Origin: Kingdonia uniflora
Lineage: Eukaryota > Streptophyta > Magnoliopsida > Ranunculales > Circaeasteraceae
Direction of reading: 5' to 3'
Length of the DNA: 64,000 nt
NCBI GenBank assembly: GCA_014058105.1
Contig: JACGCM010001511.1
Span: 868,001-932,000 of the forward strand
The notes beneath the pieces are model-generated. The model had not been told where the DNA came from. It did no database searches and was given only the letters and a program-made list of their open reading frames with translations. The translations under genes and the position numbers were made by a program. Positions 46,445 through 56,759 of this stretch are shown here, in pieces (positions within the stretch are counted from its first letter, which is position 1; each line of letters starts with the position of its first letter).

Positions 46445-47586
46445 GGATTTGGCTTATCTAAATCTGGAAGATCTATAATCGAAGCGGCCAGTGCACGTTT
46501 CTCTTTCTTGCCCTTCTTCTTCTTCGGCCGAAGCTCCTGGTAAAGTTTCCAACATCTATCTGAATTGTGCCCATTAGCCTTGCAATGACTACAGATATTC
46601 CCCTTGGATGATGACCCCTCTCCTTTGGACTCCCCTTTCTGATCAAACTTCTAATTAGCCTTGTACCCCGACTTGTTCTTGTTGTCTTTCTTGCCGCTCT
46701 TCAAGTACTTGACTTCAATGGTAATTTCTTTAATGGTCGCATCTTTAATATTTACCACATTGAAGTGCTTTAATTTTCTTCGAATGGACTCCGACAAACC
46801 CCCCGTATACTTCATGAACACATCGTACTCCTCCACTTCAATATCCAAAATTAATGCTTGGTTATGAAACTCTGCAGTGAATTATTGCATGGATTGCCCA
46901 AACCTTTGGCGTAAGTTGTGCCATTTGTACTATCGTTCCTGTTCACACCTAATTGGATAAAATTGCTTCCTCGCCAAAACATTAAATTCCTTCCAACTCA
47001 GACTTCCGACATCATGTCATTTCCGATTGGATTTCCACTACGTGAATGAGTGACTTGTGAATTTTAAAGTAGAAAAGAAAATCTTCTGAGTGTTGGAATA
47101 TTCATCAATGGAAAAATAGGTCTTCAACCTATTTAACTAATTATCTAATTTCTCGGCATCGACGGAACCATCGAAAATCAGAATCTCAATCTTAAAGCCA
47201 AGATAAATATTACGCATAGGATTCAATGACTTACTAAACCCTGGGCGCTCCTTGACGGATTTGACATTACTAAAATCGCTAGCTATCCCCGCATTATCCT
47301 CGTCTCCATCCACTGCTAAAACCCCTTTCTTCTTCGAGAGGCCTTGCCGTTTCGTCGAAGCAGAACCCAACGCGAGGTTTGTGAGACACAATTGTTCTTG
47401 TAACTCCCCTACAGTAGAAGTTAAATCAGAAACTGTCATTTCCAAAGTCGTGAGTCGGTCGCAGGAATTGCCCATCTTCAAATCGTCATTCTTCTTCGAA
47501 TTAGGTTTGCGATGGATCTTCAATGGACTCACTAGCTTTTCCTTCGTTTTCATGAACTGGTCACGTGTAAAGACCATAAACCACAA
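46445..47586 (-). pseudogene. gag of the chromovirus-like element
   Basis: The N-terminal part 47586-47137 has a predicted coiled coil (RLTTLEMTVSDLTSTVGELQ) and reaches GFKIEILIFDGSVDAEKLDN, the start of the capsid domain. 46848-46651 has YTGGLSESIRRKLKHFNV, near the capsid end. A CCHC knuckle (CSHCKANGHNSDRCWKL) lies around 46540-46590. Several frame breaks. Confidence 0.8.
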
Positions 47587-47610
47587 TCAACCCCCCGAGA
47601 ATCGCAACTG

Positions 47611-47624
47611 GAAATCTAATACCA
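47611..47624 (-). other. Primer binding site (initiator tRNA-Met type)
   Basis: The minus strand reads TGGTATTAGATTTC two bases after the LTR end. The canonical plant site is TGGTATCAGAGC, so one internal change plus the tail differs. Confidence 0.8.
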
Positions 47625-47626
47625 CT

Positions 47627-48210
47627 TAATCCACAATGCGATTGAGAAGCTCTAGTTAGTAGGAAAAAACACAAAGAACACCAATTGGTTTGGAAAAATA
47701 GATAATTCAATTACTAAAAAAAGTAATTGCAATGAGAATCTATCAAACCCTAGGCTTCTCTCAGAACTCTTTTAAGATCTAATATAACCTAGAAAATAAC
47801 CTAAGTTCCCTTTATATACTAGGGAACTCAAAAATTATAAAAGAACAGATCTCGAGGCAAAATAATGCCTGACAATAAAAAATAACTCCAAAGTCGTTCG
47901 AACGAACTAGGGAGTCGTTTGAACGAACTAAGGAGCCGTTCGAACGACTTTACGCCTAATTGGTCTAAACCCTAGAAACTTACCAGTTTTTGTTCGAACG
48001 AAACCTCAACTCGTTCGAACGAAATATTGCTTGGGCCAAATTTCCAGTGGGAAAAACTAAAGTCGTTCGAACGAAAATACAAGTCGTTCGAATGAAATAT
48101 GGCTATGGGCCAAAATTCCAGTGAGGAAAACTTTAGCCGTTCGAACGACTCTTAGCCTCGTTCGAACGACTTTGGCAAAAATCTAAATTACTCTAGATCC
48201 TCCTGGATCA
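47627..48210 (-). repeat. 5' LTR of the chromovirus-like element
   Basis: 584 bp, starting TGATCC on the minus strand and ending TTGTGGATTA. It is 62 bp longer than its partner, mainly from extra palindrome copies at 47890-47950. TATA complement CTTTATATA at 47810-47818. The palindrome cluster is 47890-48170 with at least ten cores. Confidence 0.88.
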
Positions 48211-48215
48211 TCAGC

Positions 48216-48305
48216 AGGCCACGTATGAGCAATGGTAATCTTCATCTCCCTCTCCAAGATCCCCAGCAAGTTATACATACATACTATATATATATATATA
48301 TATAT
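48216..48305. repeat. Remnant of the dispersed repeat and (TA)n tract
   Basis: GGCCACGTATGAGCAATGG continues the dispersed repeat interrupted by the gypsy element. A TA tract (about 48279-48305) then forms the left target of the next element. Confidence 0.5.
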
Positions 48306-48330
48306 GGGGGGGGAGATGATCCATGGCCAA

Positions 48331-48356
48331 CCCCCCCCCCCCCCCCCCCCCCCCCC
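48331..48356. repeat. Poly-C run of 26
   Basis: An uninterrupted run of 26 C just inside the left end of the inverted-repeat element. The matching place at the right end has only ACCACCCC, so this is an expansion in the DNA or an assembly fault. Confidence 0.9.
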
Positions 48357-48689
48357 TTTTATGGCACCTAACTAGAGTCATTCATCTTTAGCCATTCATC
48401 TTTAAAAATGAATGGCTGAGGAGAAAGATGAGGTGAGAACTTTTGAATATTATAAATTACCCTCACTCCTCAACCCAATAAGGTATACGTTTCCAAATTC
48501 CCCCCCCCCCTCTCTTTTATCAATTATTTACTTTTGGTTCCTTCTCTATCTCTATCTTCTTTCTCTTTTTTTTTATCTATCTTTCTCTCTCTTTCTCTCT
48601 CCCTCTCTCTTTTTCTCACTATGGAAGCCAAATTCAAAACTAAGCTCTTCAAACCCTAGCTAGCAATTATGAACTTGCAGAGGACTTAA

Positions 48690-50100
48690 GTGGTAATCAC
48701 CAACCTCGAATATTCACCATAGTTCTCTCTCTCCCTCTCTCTCTCTCTCTCGATTGATTTTTCAGTGGTGAATTACGTCTCCTCTTGAAGTACTGTGTTC
48801 GTGGACTCTGACCTAACTTTCAAAGGTTTGGTAGTTCTATCTCTAATAAGCTTGCTGAAATCTATTAGAGATTTGTTTTCTGTAAAATCAAGTTTTTAGG
48901 TCAATTTGGGAAAGGGATGATGAATAGTAGATCTAAAACTTATAATAATGAAATATTTAGTTACAAAAAATTAAATATTCGTTACGATGTATGATTTCTG
49001 TTATCATGTGTCATATGAATTTCGATTGTAAAAAAAATGTTTTGTATCAGAAATTTGATAATCTGAAAGCTTTGTCCCAGTTAGAAATGATAACATTTTT
49101 TTTCGACAACTATATCCCAGTTAGTAACAAAAAATAAGTAATCCGTCATAAGAGTCGGGTATTTACCGCATTATCCATTGAAGTGGAGGAAGCATTGTTG
49201 GCATTGTATGAGGAAGAAGATTTGTGATTTGACATTATCAATGTAATATTTCAAGAAAATATTCGAAAAATTGTAACGGAAACTTTGAATTCTGAAAAAG
49301 AAACCTTTATTTGTAACGAAAAATCTTTATTTTGCAAGCAACGCTCAAATTTGTAAAGGAAAAGCTGTAATCTGAAAGCAAAGCCCAATCTATAACGAAA
49401 AATTTCAATCCCGAAAGTAGAAGAAAATTTTTGTTACAACTATATGTCAGTTATCTGGAATTTTATAAGTTCATCATACAACTATTTCAAAAGTTTGTTC
49501 CTAATAAATTGCATCAGTATGTCTGTTTACATTGGTTAGGGCGTGTTGTCATTGATGGTTGCTCTTTTGAGTTATCGTTTCCACTATGGTTTTCTGGGAA
49601 GATACGCCCCTCCATCTAATTTTGGTGAGGAAAACAAGGCGGAGGGTGGTTCAACTTTGTAGCCTTCTCCAATGAGTGAAATGGAGGAAGTGTTGTTGGC
49701 ATTGTATGAGGGAGAAGATTTTGTGATTTAATATTATCAATGTAATCTTTCAAGAAAGCATTCGCCGTATTTCATAAAAGCTTTGTTATTCAATTACAGC
49801 ATTTTTCATTTATTGTACTTTTTATATTGGCTCCTTTGTTTTAACTATGCTACTGTTGGTTTTATTGTTTTCAGAATTACTCATTTCCATTACGATAACT
49901 ATTTTCGAAACCGATATTTCCGAAACCAGGTAGTAACGAAATATGCATATTCCGCAACATTTACTTTTAGAAAAGGAAATTTCTAAAATTAATAACTTAA
50001 GAGTTTATGCACATGAAGGAAGAAGGGCATATACTGATTGAGCTAACATATTTATTCCATCCCCTCTAATAAATATTCAAGTTATTCAATGTTTGAGGGA
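48690..50100. other. Non-coding interior of the inverted-repeat element
   Basis: Pyrimidine-rich (TC)n at 48720-48750, then AT-rich DNA with recurrent GTTACNNA words and one direct duplication. No gene was recognised. Confidence 0.5.
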
Positions 50101-50119
50101 TAAAAAAACTTAGACAAAT

Positions 50120-50512
50120 TAGTAATGGACTATTGCTACTAAAAAACTAGAAGTCTCTCTAATAGTAAGTCGTATCCACCCCAAAATTGACTCCCCCAAC
50201 TCTACAATCTCGGCTAGAAGTTGTTTCATTTTGGCCATACTCGCTCTGAATTCATCCCTCTCCACGGTAGGTGTGGTTACTTAATTGCTCACTACCGTAT
50301 CCGCTGCCGCCCCTCCTTCAGTAAGCTTCTTTCATAATGCATCATGCTCCTCCTTCGTAGCACCCAAGCCTCTCTCAAGGATCCCCTTACTTTTCAAAAG
50401 CTTTGTTAAGCCCTTCTTTAACTCTGTCATCGAGTGCAGCATGCCATCCAGCTTTGAGACATGTCTCTTCAAAACATCACATTCCCTCTTCTACGAGACA
50501 AATTAAAAATGA
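50120..50512 (-). pseudogene. Coiled-coil ORF inside the inverted-repeat element
   Basis: The minus strand reads KRECDVLKRHVSKLDGML, MTELKKGLTKLLKSKG, ERDEFRASMAKMKQLLAEIV and ends near IRLTIRET. Two stops interrupt it (near 50285 and 50330). It has heptad-like spacing and is Lys/Glu/Leu-rich. I do not recognise a family. Such C-terminal coiled coils occur in plant transposase-associated proteins, but a captured host gene is equally possible. Confidence 0.45.
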
Positions 50513-51500
50513 TGTTAGATTCTTGCATAACTTTATATCGAAAAACATCAGTTTCGAAAGTACAGTAACGATTAATCGTGAATTCCGAAACTAGAGTAAA
50601 AAAGATAATCATTTTCTGAAATAGAAAAACAAAAAGAGCATATTCTGAAACAACAGTTACAGAAAGCTGAGTTTCCGTTACTCTAGTAATTTGTCATTCT
50701 ATTTTCGGAATATATAGTTCTAATACCAGCGTTCGTATCGGCTTTAAAGTCGGCGGTCATCTTGTTTTTTTTTCTATCGTGATTTCCACTACAGATACAT
50801 TTTTGGTTATTTTCCCTATGTTGGCTTTTGTTTGCACATCTTTCAACACTCTTTTAAAACCCCTCATCTTCCCTATTTCCCTATTACATTATCAAAATAT
50901 ACAAACACTTGTTTGAGACTCATGTAGGTGAAACATAAACCATTGATTATGTTAAAAAAATCACATCTGGTAACAAATATCAAGAATTCGTTACTAATCT
51001 TTTAAATTACTGGTTGTAAATACTTTTGGAAAATAATTTTTTTGCCATTAAAATTCATATGAAATAGTAAAAAAAAAACTTCATTGTCCATAATTGAAAA
51101 TCAAATTAAACAGTTTCGGCAATTAGCATTAACCGAAATAATATTACAACAGTTATTTTTTGGAAAATACAGTTTCCGTTACTGGGTACAGTTTTGAATT
51201 CAAAGAAAAAAATATTCCCCGGCTAACATATCAATCTCCAACACAGAGTATGCACTTTATAAACATTCAAAATCATTCAATAGGTTTCCCCCATAACAAT
51301 AAACAACACCAACCATCATATCCCTACCCTTAAACACTAAAATCAACGAAACACTCAAACAACACCAATAATCATATCCCTTCCCTAAAACACTAAAATC
51401 AATGAAACCCTAAAAAATCAAGACCATTTAAACCCAAATCAAATTAGAAACCAATTAAATCAAGATCATATAAACCCAAATCAAATAAAAAATTGTTACC
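50513..51500. other. Non-coding interior of the inverted-repeat element
   Basis: AT-rich, no gene recognised. Near 51300-51480 short phrases (CACTAAAATCAA, AACCCAAATCAAAT) are repeated two or three times. Confidence 0.5.
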
Positions 51501-51834
51501 TTCACCAACGGACGCGACCACAAACCAAAGTAGAGTTTTTTTTTATGATTTAGGGAACCCAAAATCATTCACCAATAGTGGTTTGTTCTAGAGAGAGAGA
51601 GTGTGTGTGAGAGTGAGAGTGAGAGAAAATTATAATTGAGGAAAGATAGAGAAATATGGGTTAAATTTGTACCCGTTAAAACATGGGTACCTGGTAAACG
51701 ACACCTCAACAAATTACCAGGTTGTCCCCAAATACCCCCTTTTGTTCTCAGCCACTCATCTCATCTAGATATGTGTCTCTAATAGGGTGATTTATTGGGG
51801 TCTCATAAGGGGTGGTGGCCACGGATCCTCTCCC

Positions 51835-54800
51835 TATATATATATATTCCCAACAAGCACTAAGGCACGCACACGCACGCTTGCCCGGCAGTTGAGTTTT
51901 GGTGTAATCTTATTAATTTACGCATGCGCCCTCCTTTGTGTTAAAAGCTACTTAGGAGATTAATAGTAAATGGTGTATTTTCCCCTTATTGTGTGTAGAT
52001 TATATATGTCAGTTGGATATTTTTGCCGAATTCTGACAGCATAATGTTACAAAAAATGACAAAAAAAATGAGAACTCATTATTTTGTACAAAATTTATGA
52101 ATCTGCCAATATAAAGACATATAATTTTATGTAAATAAAAACAATTGAAATTTAAAGTGGTTTGTGCTCTACTCCATTTAATCTAATTTAAATTTAAAAT
52201 GGTTTGTGTTCTACTGAAATCATTTTTTTTCTTCCGAGGGTTGATTGATAATGTCTTTTTTTCTCTGGTGGCGGATTCATGATGTTGTCGATAATGGCTG
52301 GGTTGTTGTAACTTGTTTTGCCAACTAAGTGAAGACTTAACGTAAATTGAGCCGATAAATGATTCTTCGCAAGCCGCAGCAGATTTCAAGCTTAAAGATT
52401 TAAGGATTGTATAAATTAAATTCTCATAATTGTCCTAAATTTGATCTTGGACCTTGATTCTTCCTTTTTTGTAGATGCAGTCTATCAAAAGAGTTATTAA
52501 TTTTGAATTACCTTCTGATGAGAGCAAATCTAATTTTTTAATCATAACAAGAAATCCACTATACGAAAAAGGCAAATTTACAACGGTAAAAAACAGTTAA
52601 TATCGATAACATCATGAATCCGCCACTAGAGAACAAGCTTCATATTCCTTCGAATAACATCATGAACCCGCCATTATCGACAGCATCAGAGAATAAGCTT
52701 CATATTCCTACAATGTTGTCGACAATGGCTGGATCATACTCCAAACACTCATATTCCTTTAGATGAGTTTTATATGATGTTGTTTGCCATTACCTCGCGA
52801 CAGTTTTAGATAGTCACATTTTTGTTGAAAATGTAGTATTCAATAAATAAATTTACGACAGACCTTCTCAATAATTCCGATACTTATTTTTGCAAAGAAA
52901 CAAACTGATTTGTTGTAATTCACAGAAATTACTCGCAATGTACTCTATAAAGCTCAAAAAATAGATAGAAAGTTGTATGGGAATGAAATTGTACTCTATT
53001 ATATTATATAATATAAAACTAATCAGAGAACAAGCTTCATATTCCTTTAAATTTCTTTATCAAAGACTAGCTTATAACCTAGAAAAAAAATGAAATCAAT
53101 AATATAAAGACACCCTCAGGCACAGTAAACCATCTCAACTAGTTCAGTTAATTTTAGTGGGAGTAAAAAGCTTAAGGGTAGCTTGTCTTCACCACCGCCA
53201 ACCAACCACCAACCACTTCATTAGATGCTCAAAGGTGCAGTTTTGTCCTTGCAGTAATTAGCATAGTAATAGTAACAACCAGAATAACTTCATGGGACTC
53301 AATCTAGTGTCTCATATCCGTAACATTAACAGTAAGCGCATATCATTTTGCTAGTCAAGGGTTTTAGACATGTTTATACTGCATGCCAGTCTACTATTAC
53401 TTTTCATCATCACCCATTTTTTTGGAAAGTAATTTCCATCATCACCAGTCAAACATTAATTTCATTCTCTTTAAAATCTAAAAACCCAAGAGTTGTACTA
53501 TACAGAAATTAAATATAGTACAAATAAAATGAGTGGAACAGAATTATCTTACTAGAATTTAAAGCAAAATTGGTCTCTAATAAAGCAGTACAACTGATAT
53601 GAGAAATGTGGCTAAGGTTCGCACAAACCTGTCCAATGTCTACTGCTCTAACACTTGCAATATTGCTCTCATTGTTGATTGAATGATCTGAGGTAATACT
53701 CATCGAAGCAGCCTATTATCAAAGGAATTATCAAAAACTATTACAACAACAGCAATAAAAAGACCTACATCTATGCTACCCTAACAATAAAGCAAGATAT
53801 TAAGGACCAAGCTTGTACATCTAGCATGTTCTCCTTCAGCTAAAAGATGGAATTCATTAACCACAAAAGATGGGCTCAAGAAAAATAAAAAAATTAACTA
53901 AAAAGTAGAAGTGTAAGACATACTCTAAACTAGTTGTTGCAGTAAATTACATAAAGCAACGAAGTAGGAGTTATTAATAGCATAAATGAAATGAAAGATT
54001 TCGAGTCCACGGAGTAATGTATTAAGCAATAATAGACAAAAAAAATATGTCACCTGAGATTTCAGTACCAAGGAATTAACATATCAATCATTAAGCTCCA
54101 AGCATCTCCTCCCAAACACCTTTTTATTTGAATTGGTATACTTAACTATTTCTACAAACGAGCATCTCAACCAAATAACCGAAAAAGTATAGTCCATGAA
54201 CAATCTACAAAACACGATTTCAGGAAACTTAATTGGATTGCTTCTACATTATTGATATATATGATAAACCTTCATTCACAATATTCTACTCTACTGAGCA
54301 TCTATCATCGCAATACAACAATCCACAAGAAATAGGAGCAACAAAGTATTCATTCATTCCCAATTGACTCAATCATCTACAACTATCACAATCACAATAA
54401 ACATTAAAATTAAAACTAAAATTTAAAAGAAACAACAACCAAGCATGAGATACCCAAACCCAACAGTAGATTCGAGTCCAATCTAACACCTAATCATAAA
54501 ATCATCCAAAATAAAAACAATCTAACATTATCAATCGATGATGGTAACCTAATAAACAAAAATAATTAACAAAAACACGCTGAAAAGAAAGCGAAATCGT
54601 TACCGCAAATCTTAATCGGTGCTTTCAACTTAAGCAAACTAGGTTAACTGAGAAACACCCTTTTTTGAAGTACTATAAAGCTGCTTGATTTTAGACTCAG
54701 TGAGCTGAATATATATGCCTTGGTGTTCTCCCGTTCTTCGCATCTAACAATTTCATATGATGTCGTCTAACAAAGTCCCATCGATCGACATTAAAGAGCT

Positions 54801-55860
54801 TGAGAGAGAAAAAAAAATGAATCGTAAAATACCAAAGTTACACAATACCAAACTTCACTGAATAAATAAAAAGGCTAATACTCTTTGCGATAAAATCAAT
54901 AAAAGAACTGGAAAAAAATACAAGTAAAAGTTCTTACCCTTCAGTGTAATCAGCGAGAAGAAGATCAAGGCACATATCCCACTTGTTACTAATCACCTAC
55001 AACATTAACAACAACTCAAAATTGTTACATAACACATAACGATAACTAAATGGGGCTCAAAACCCTGAAAGTTACAACTACAACTACAAGAAAAACTCAA
55101 AACCAGAAGCATAAGTAATGTTATCTGTAGAATAGCTATGGCTTTAATTAGCCATAAAGAGTGCCAATAATAGAATTAACATCCAAGTTGCAAATAATAA
55201 GCGGACATTTCATCCCTTGCCAATACTTCAAACTGAGATGGCTATGGCATAGATGTTCTCTATAACATCAATATAAAAATTTCATCACGAATTGCGTCTC
55301 ATAACCAATACAATTATGGTTCGAGACGTTCCCTTAGTCAAACTAATTTATATTTCCTATCCAATTTGATTTCCATAGTATATAATCCAAACAAAAATAT
55401 CTATAGTTTTGTTGTGAAAGGAAAATTTCCACAATCAATCTGTAAATTGATCACTAATAGACTACAATTATGGTTTTAATTTTCATGTGAAAGATGAAGC
55501 TTTCAATTGCCTTAGCTTCATCTTCACCTTTTTAGAAAATCCAATATCATTAAATCATGTTAGTGAGACATGGTATTATTCATAAGTTATTCACGCTATA
55601 ACATTTATACAAAGGGAAGAAAGTGTTTACCTATCCTTCAGGAAAGTGATGCTTAACCCGGTTAAGATAGCAGCAATTATTGCTACCGGCCTCCTAAGAA
55701 ACCCTGATCATTCAAAAACAAAAAACACCCAAAAACTATAAAATAAAATTCAATAATCAAACAATCAAAAAGTAGAGTAAAACAATAAATTAAAGTAGTT
55801 GTTACCGAGGATGAAATGATCATAAGGAAGTTGATGTGAATCATCTCTCATGTTCATTTC
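51835..55860. other. Mostly non-coding; possible isolated exons on the minus strand
   Basis: AT-rich. AGAACAAGCTTCATATTCCT-type phrases recur at about 52628, 52685 and 53023. Three minus-strand open blocks have splice-like borders: about 55705-55635 (RRPVAIIAAILTGLSITFLK, a membrane-like helix), 55000-54940 (VISNKWDMCLDLLLADYTEG) and 53715-53625 (MSITSDHSINNESNIASVRA). They may be exons of one gene that I do not recognise, or chance. Confidence 0.3.
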
Positions 55861-55911
55861 TTACATGTCAACAGATTATTTATATTTATGTTTTTTTGAT
55901 TCAAGCCTCTT

Positions 55912-56235
55912 TGTTAGAGATGTTTAGTAGGTTTTAGGGAGCTTCTAATTAGCCAACACAAGGTTAAGAGGGTACTTTCCCAGTTTTTAGAATATTCCTA
56001 ATTAGGGTTTCCACTCCCTTATGTTCTATAAATTGGAGGCTAGATTCTCTGTTTTGAGGAGGCTCCTGAAGTTGATGATTTAAAGTAAATTAAGTTTAGG
56101 TTTCAGTTTAAGCTTTTGTTTAGTTTTGATTTGAAGTTAGTTTTGTGTTTTAGTGTTAATAAAAACCTTAATTTTAATTAGGTTAACGTATATCAATTCG
56201 AGTTCTTGCTTCCGCGACTCAGATTTACGTTAAAT
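55912..56235 (+). repeat. LTR of a gypsy-type fragment
   Basis: A TG start (TGTTAGAGATGTTTAGTAGG), a TATA box (CTATAAATT at 56027) and an immediate primer site at the right end suggest a short LTR. The left border is a guess; no second LTR was found. Confidence 0.5.
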
Positions 56236-56247
56236 TGGTATTAGAGC
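56236..56247 (+). other. Primer binding site (initiator tRNA-Met type)
   Basis: TGGTATTAGAGC differs by one base from the canonical plant TGGTATCAGAGC. Confidence 0.75.
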
Positions 56248-56477
56248 TAGCAAGATTTTATAGGATATTTTTTAAACCAACTGCTACAGTGTTTTCGGTT
56301 ACTGCTGCAGTATTTTCGGGTAACTGCTATTATAGTTTTTGCGTTGTTACAATGATTTCAGCATCTGTTATATTGATTTTGCGATTGCTACAATGATTTT
56401 ACAGTTAAAATTTCTTTGGAGGAGTTTAACTTTTTTGATCCACGATGCCGCGTTGTATGGATCAATAATTCAAAACA

Positions 56478-56753
56478 ATGGCGAAACGGTTTGACGCGAT
56501 TGAAAAAAGGTGTGAAAAATTCAATCGGTTTATCGACGCGTTCACCGCCGGTGCTCTTTACGCACCACCGCCACAACCAGCCCCGCTGGGGCCAACGACG
56601 ATTTTATTGCCTATTTATGACGACTATCCCGAAGTTGTCAAAGTTACAAAACCGATAAAAATTGGGATCGAAAAGGCTGTCGGTTTGAAATCTCTAAACG
56701 GCATAACCATCGATGATTTGCAAGGGAAAGAAACCTCACACATGTCCAACTAG
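56478..56753 (+). pseudogene. N-terminal gag fragment following the LTR at 55.9 kb
   Basis: 91 codons from an ATG 231 bases after the primer site: MAKRFDAIEKRCEKFNRFI, a Pro-rich stretch, then LKSLNGITIDDLQGKE and a stop. The length and place suit the start of a gypsy gag, but no capsid motif is present. Pol is absent. It may be a non-autonomous derivative or a truncated copy. Confidence 0.4.
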
Positions 56754-56759
56754 TCTCTT

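Larger units (their letters stand above)
42448..48210 (-). mobile_element. Ty3/gypsy retrotransposon, chromovirus-like, complete but decayed
   Basis: TCAGC flanks both ends (42443-42447 and 48211-48215). The LTRs are 42448-42969 and 47627-48210. The primer site TGGTATTAGA (initiator tRNA-Met type) lies two bases inside the 5' LTR, and a polypurine tract adjoins the 3' LTR. The coding order is gag, protease, RT, RNase H, integrase and a chromodomain-like tail, so it belongs to the chromovirus branch. Stops and frameshifts are present in every domain. Confidence 0.92.
48306..51834. mobile_element. 3.5-kb terminal-inverted-repeat element in a TA microsatellite
   Basis: The left end GGGGAGATGATCCATGGCCA and the complement of the right end GGGAGAGGATCCGTGGCCAC match. 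Weaker matching continues for about 120 bases (AATGAATGGCTGAGGAGAAA against GATGAGTGGCTGAGAACAAA). Both outer flanks are (TA)n. Inside are long AT-rich stretches, a local 100-bp direct duplication (49165-49265 and 49672-49775) and a broken coiled-coil ORF. Long, degenerate terminal repeats suggest a Mutator-like element, but no transposase is seen, so the class is open. Confidence 0.55.
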
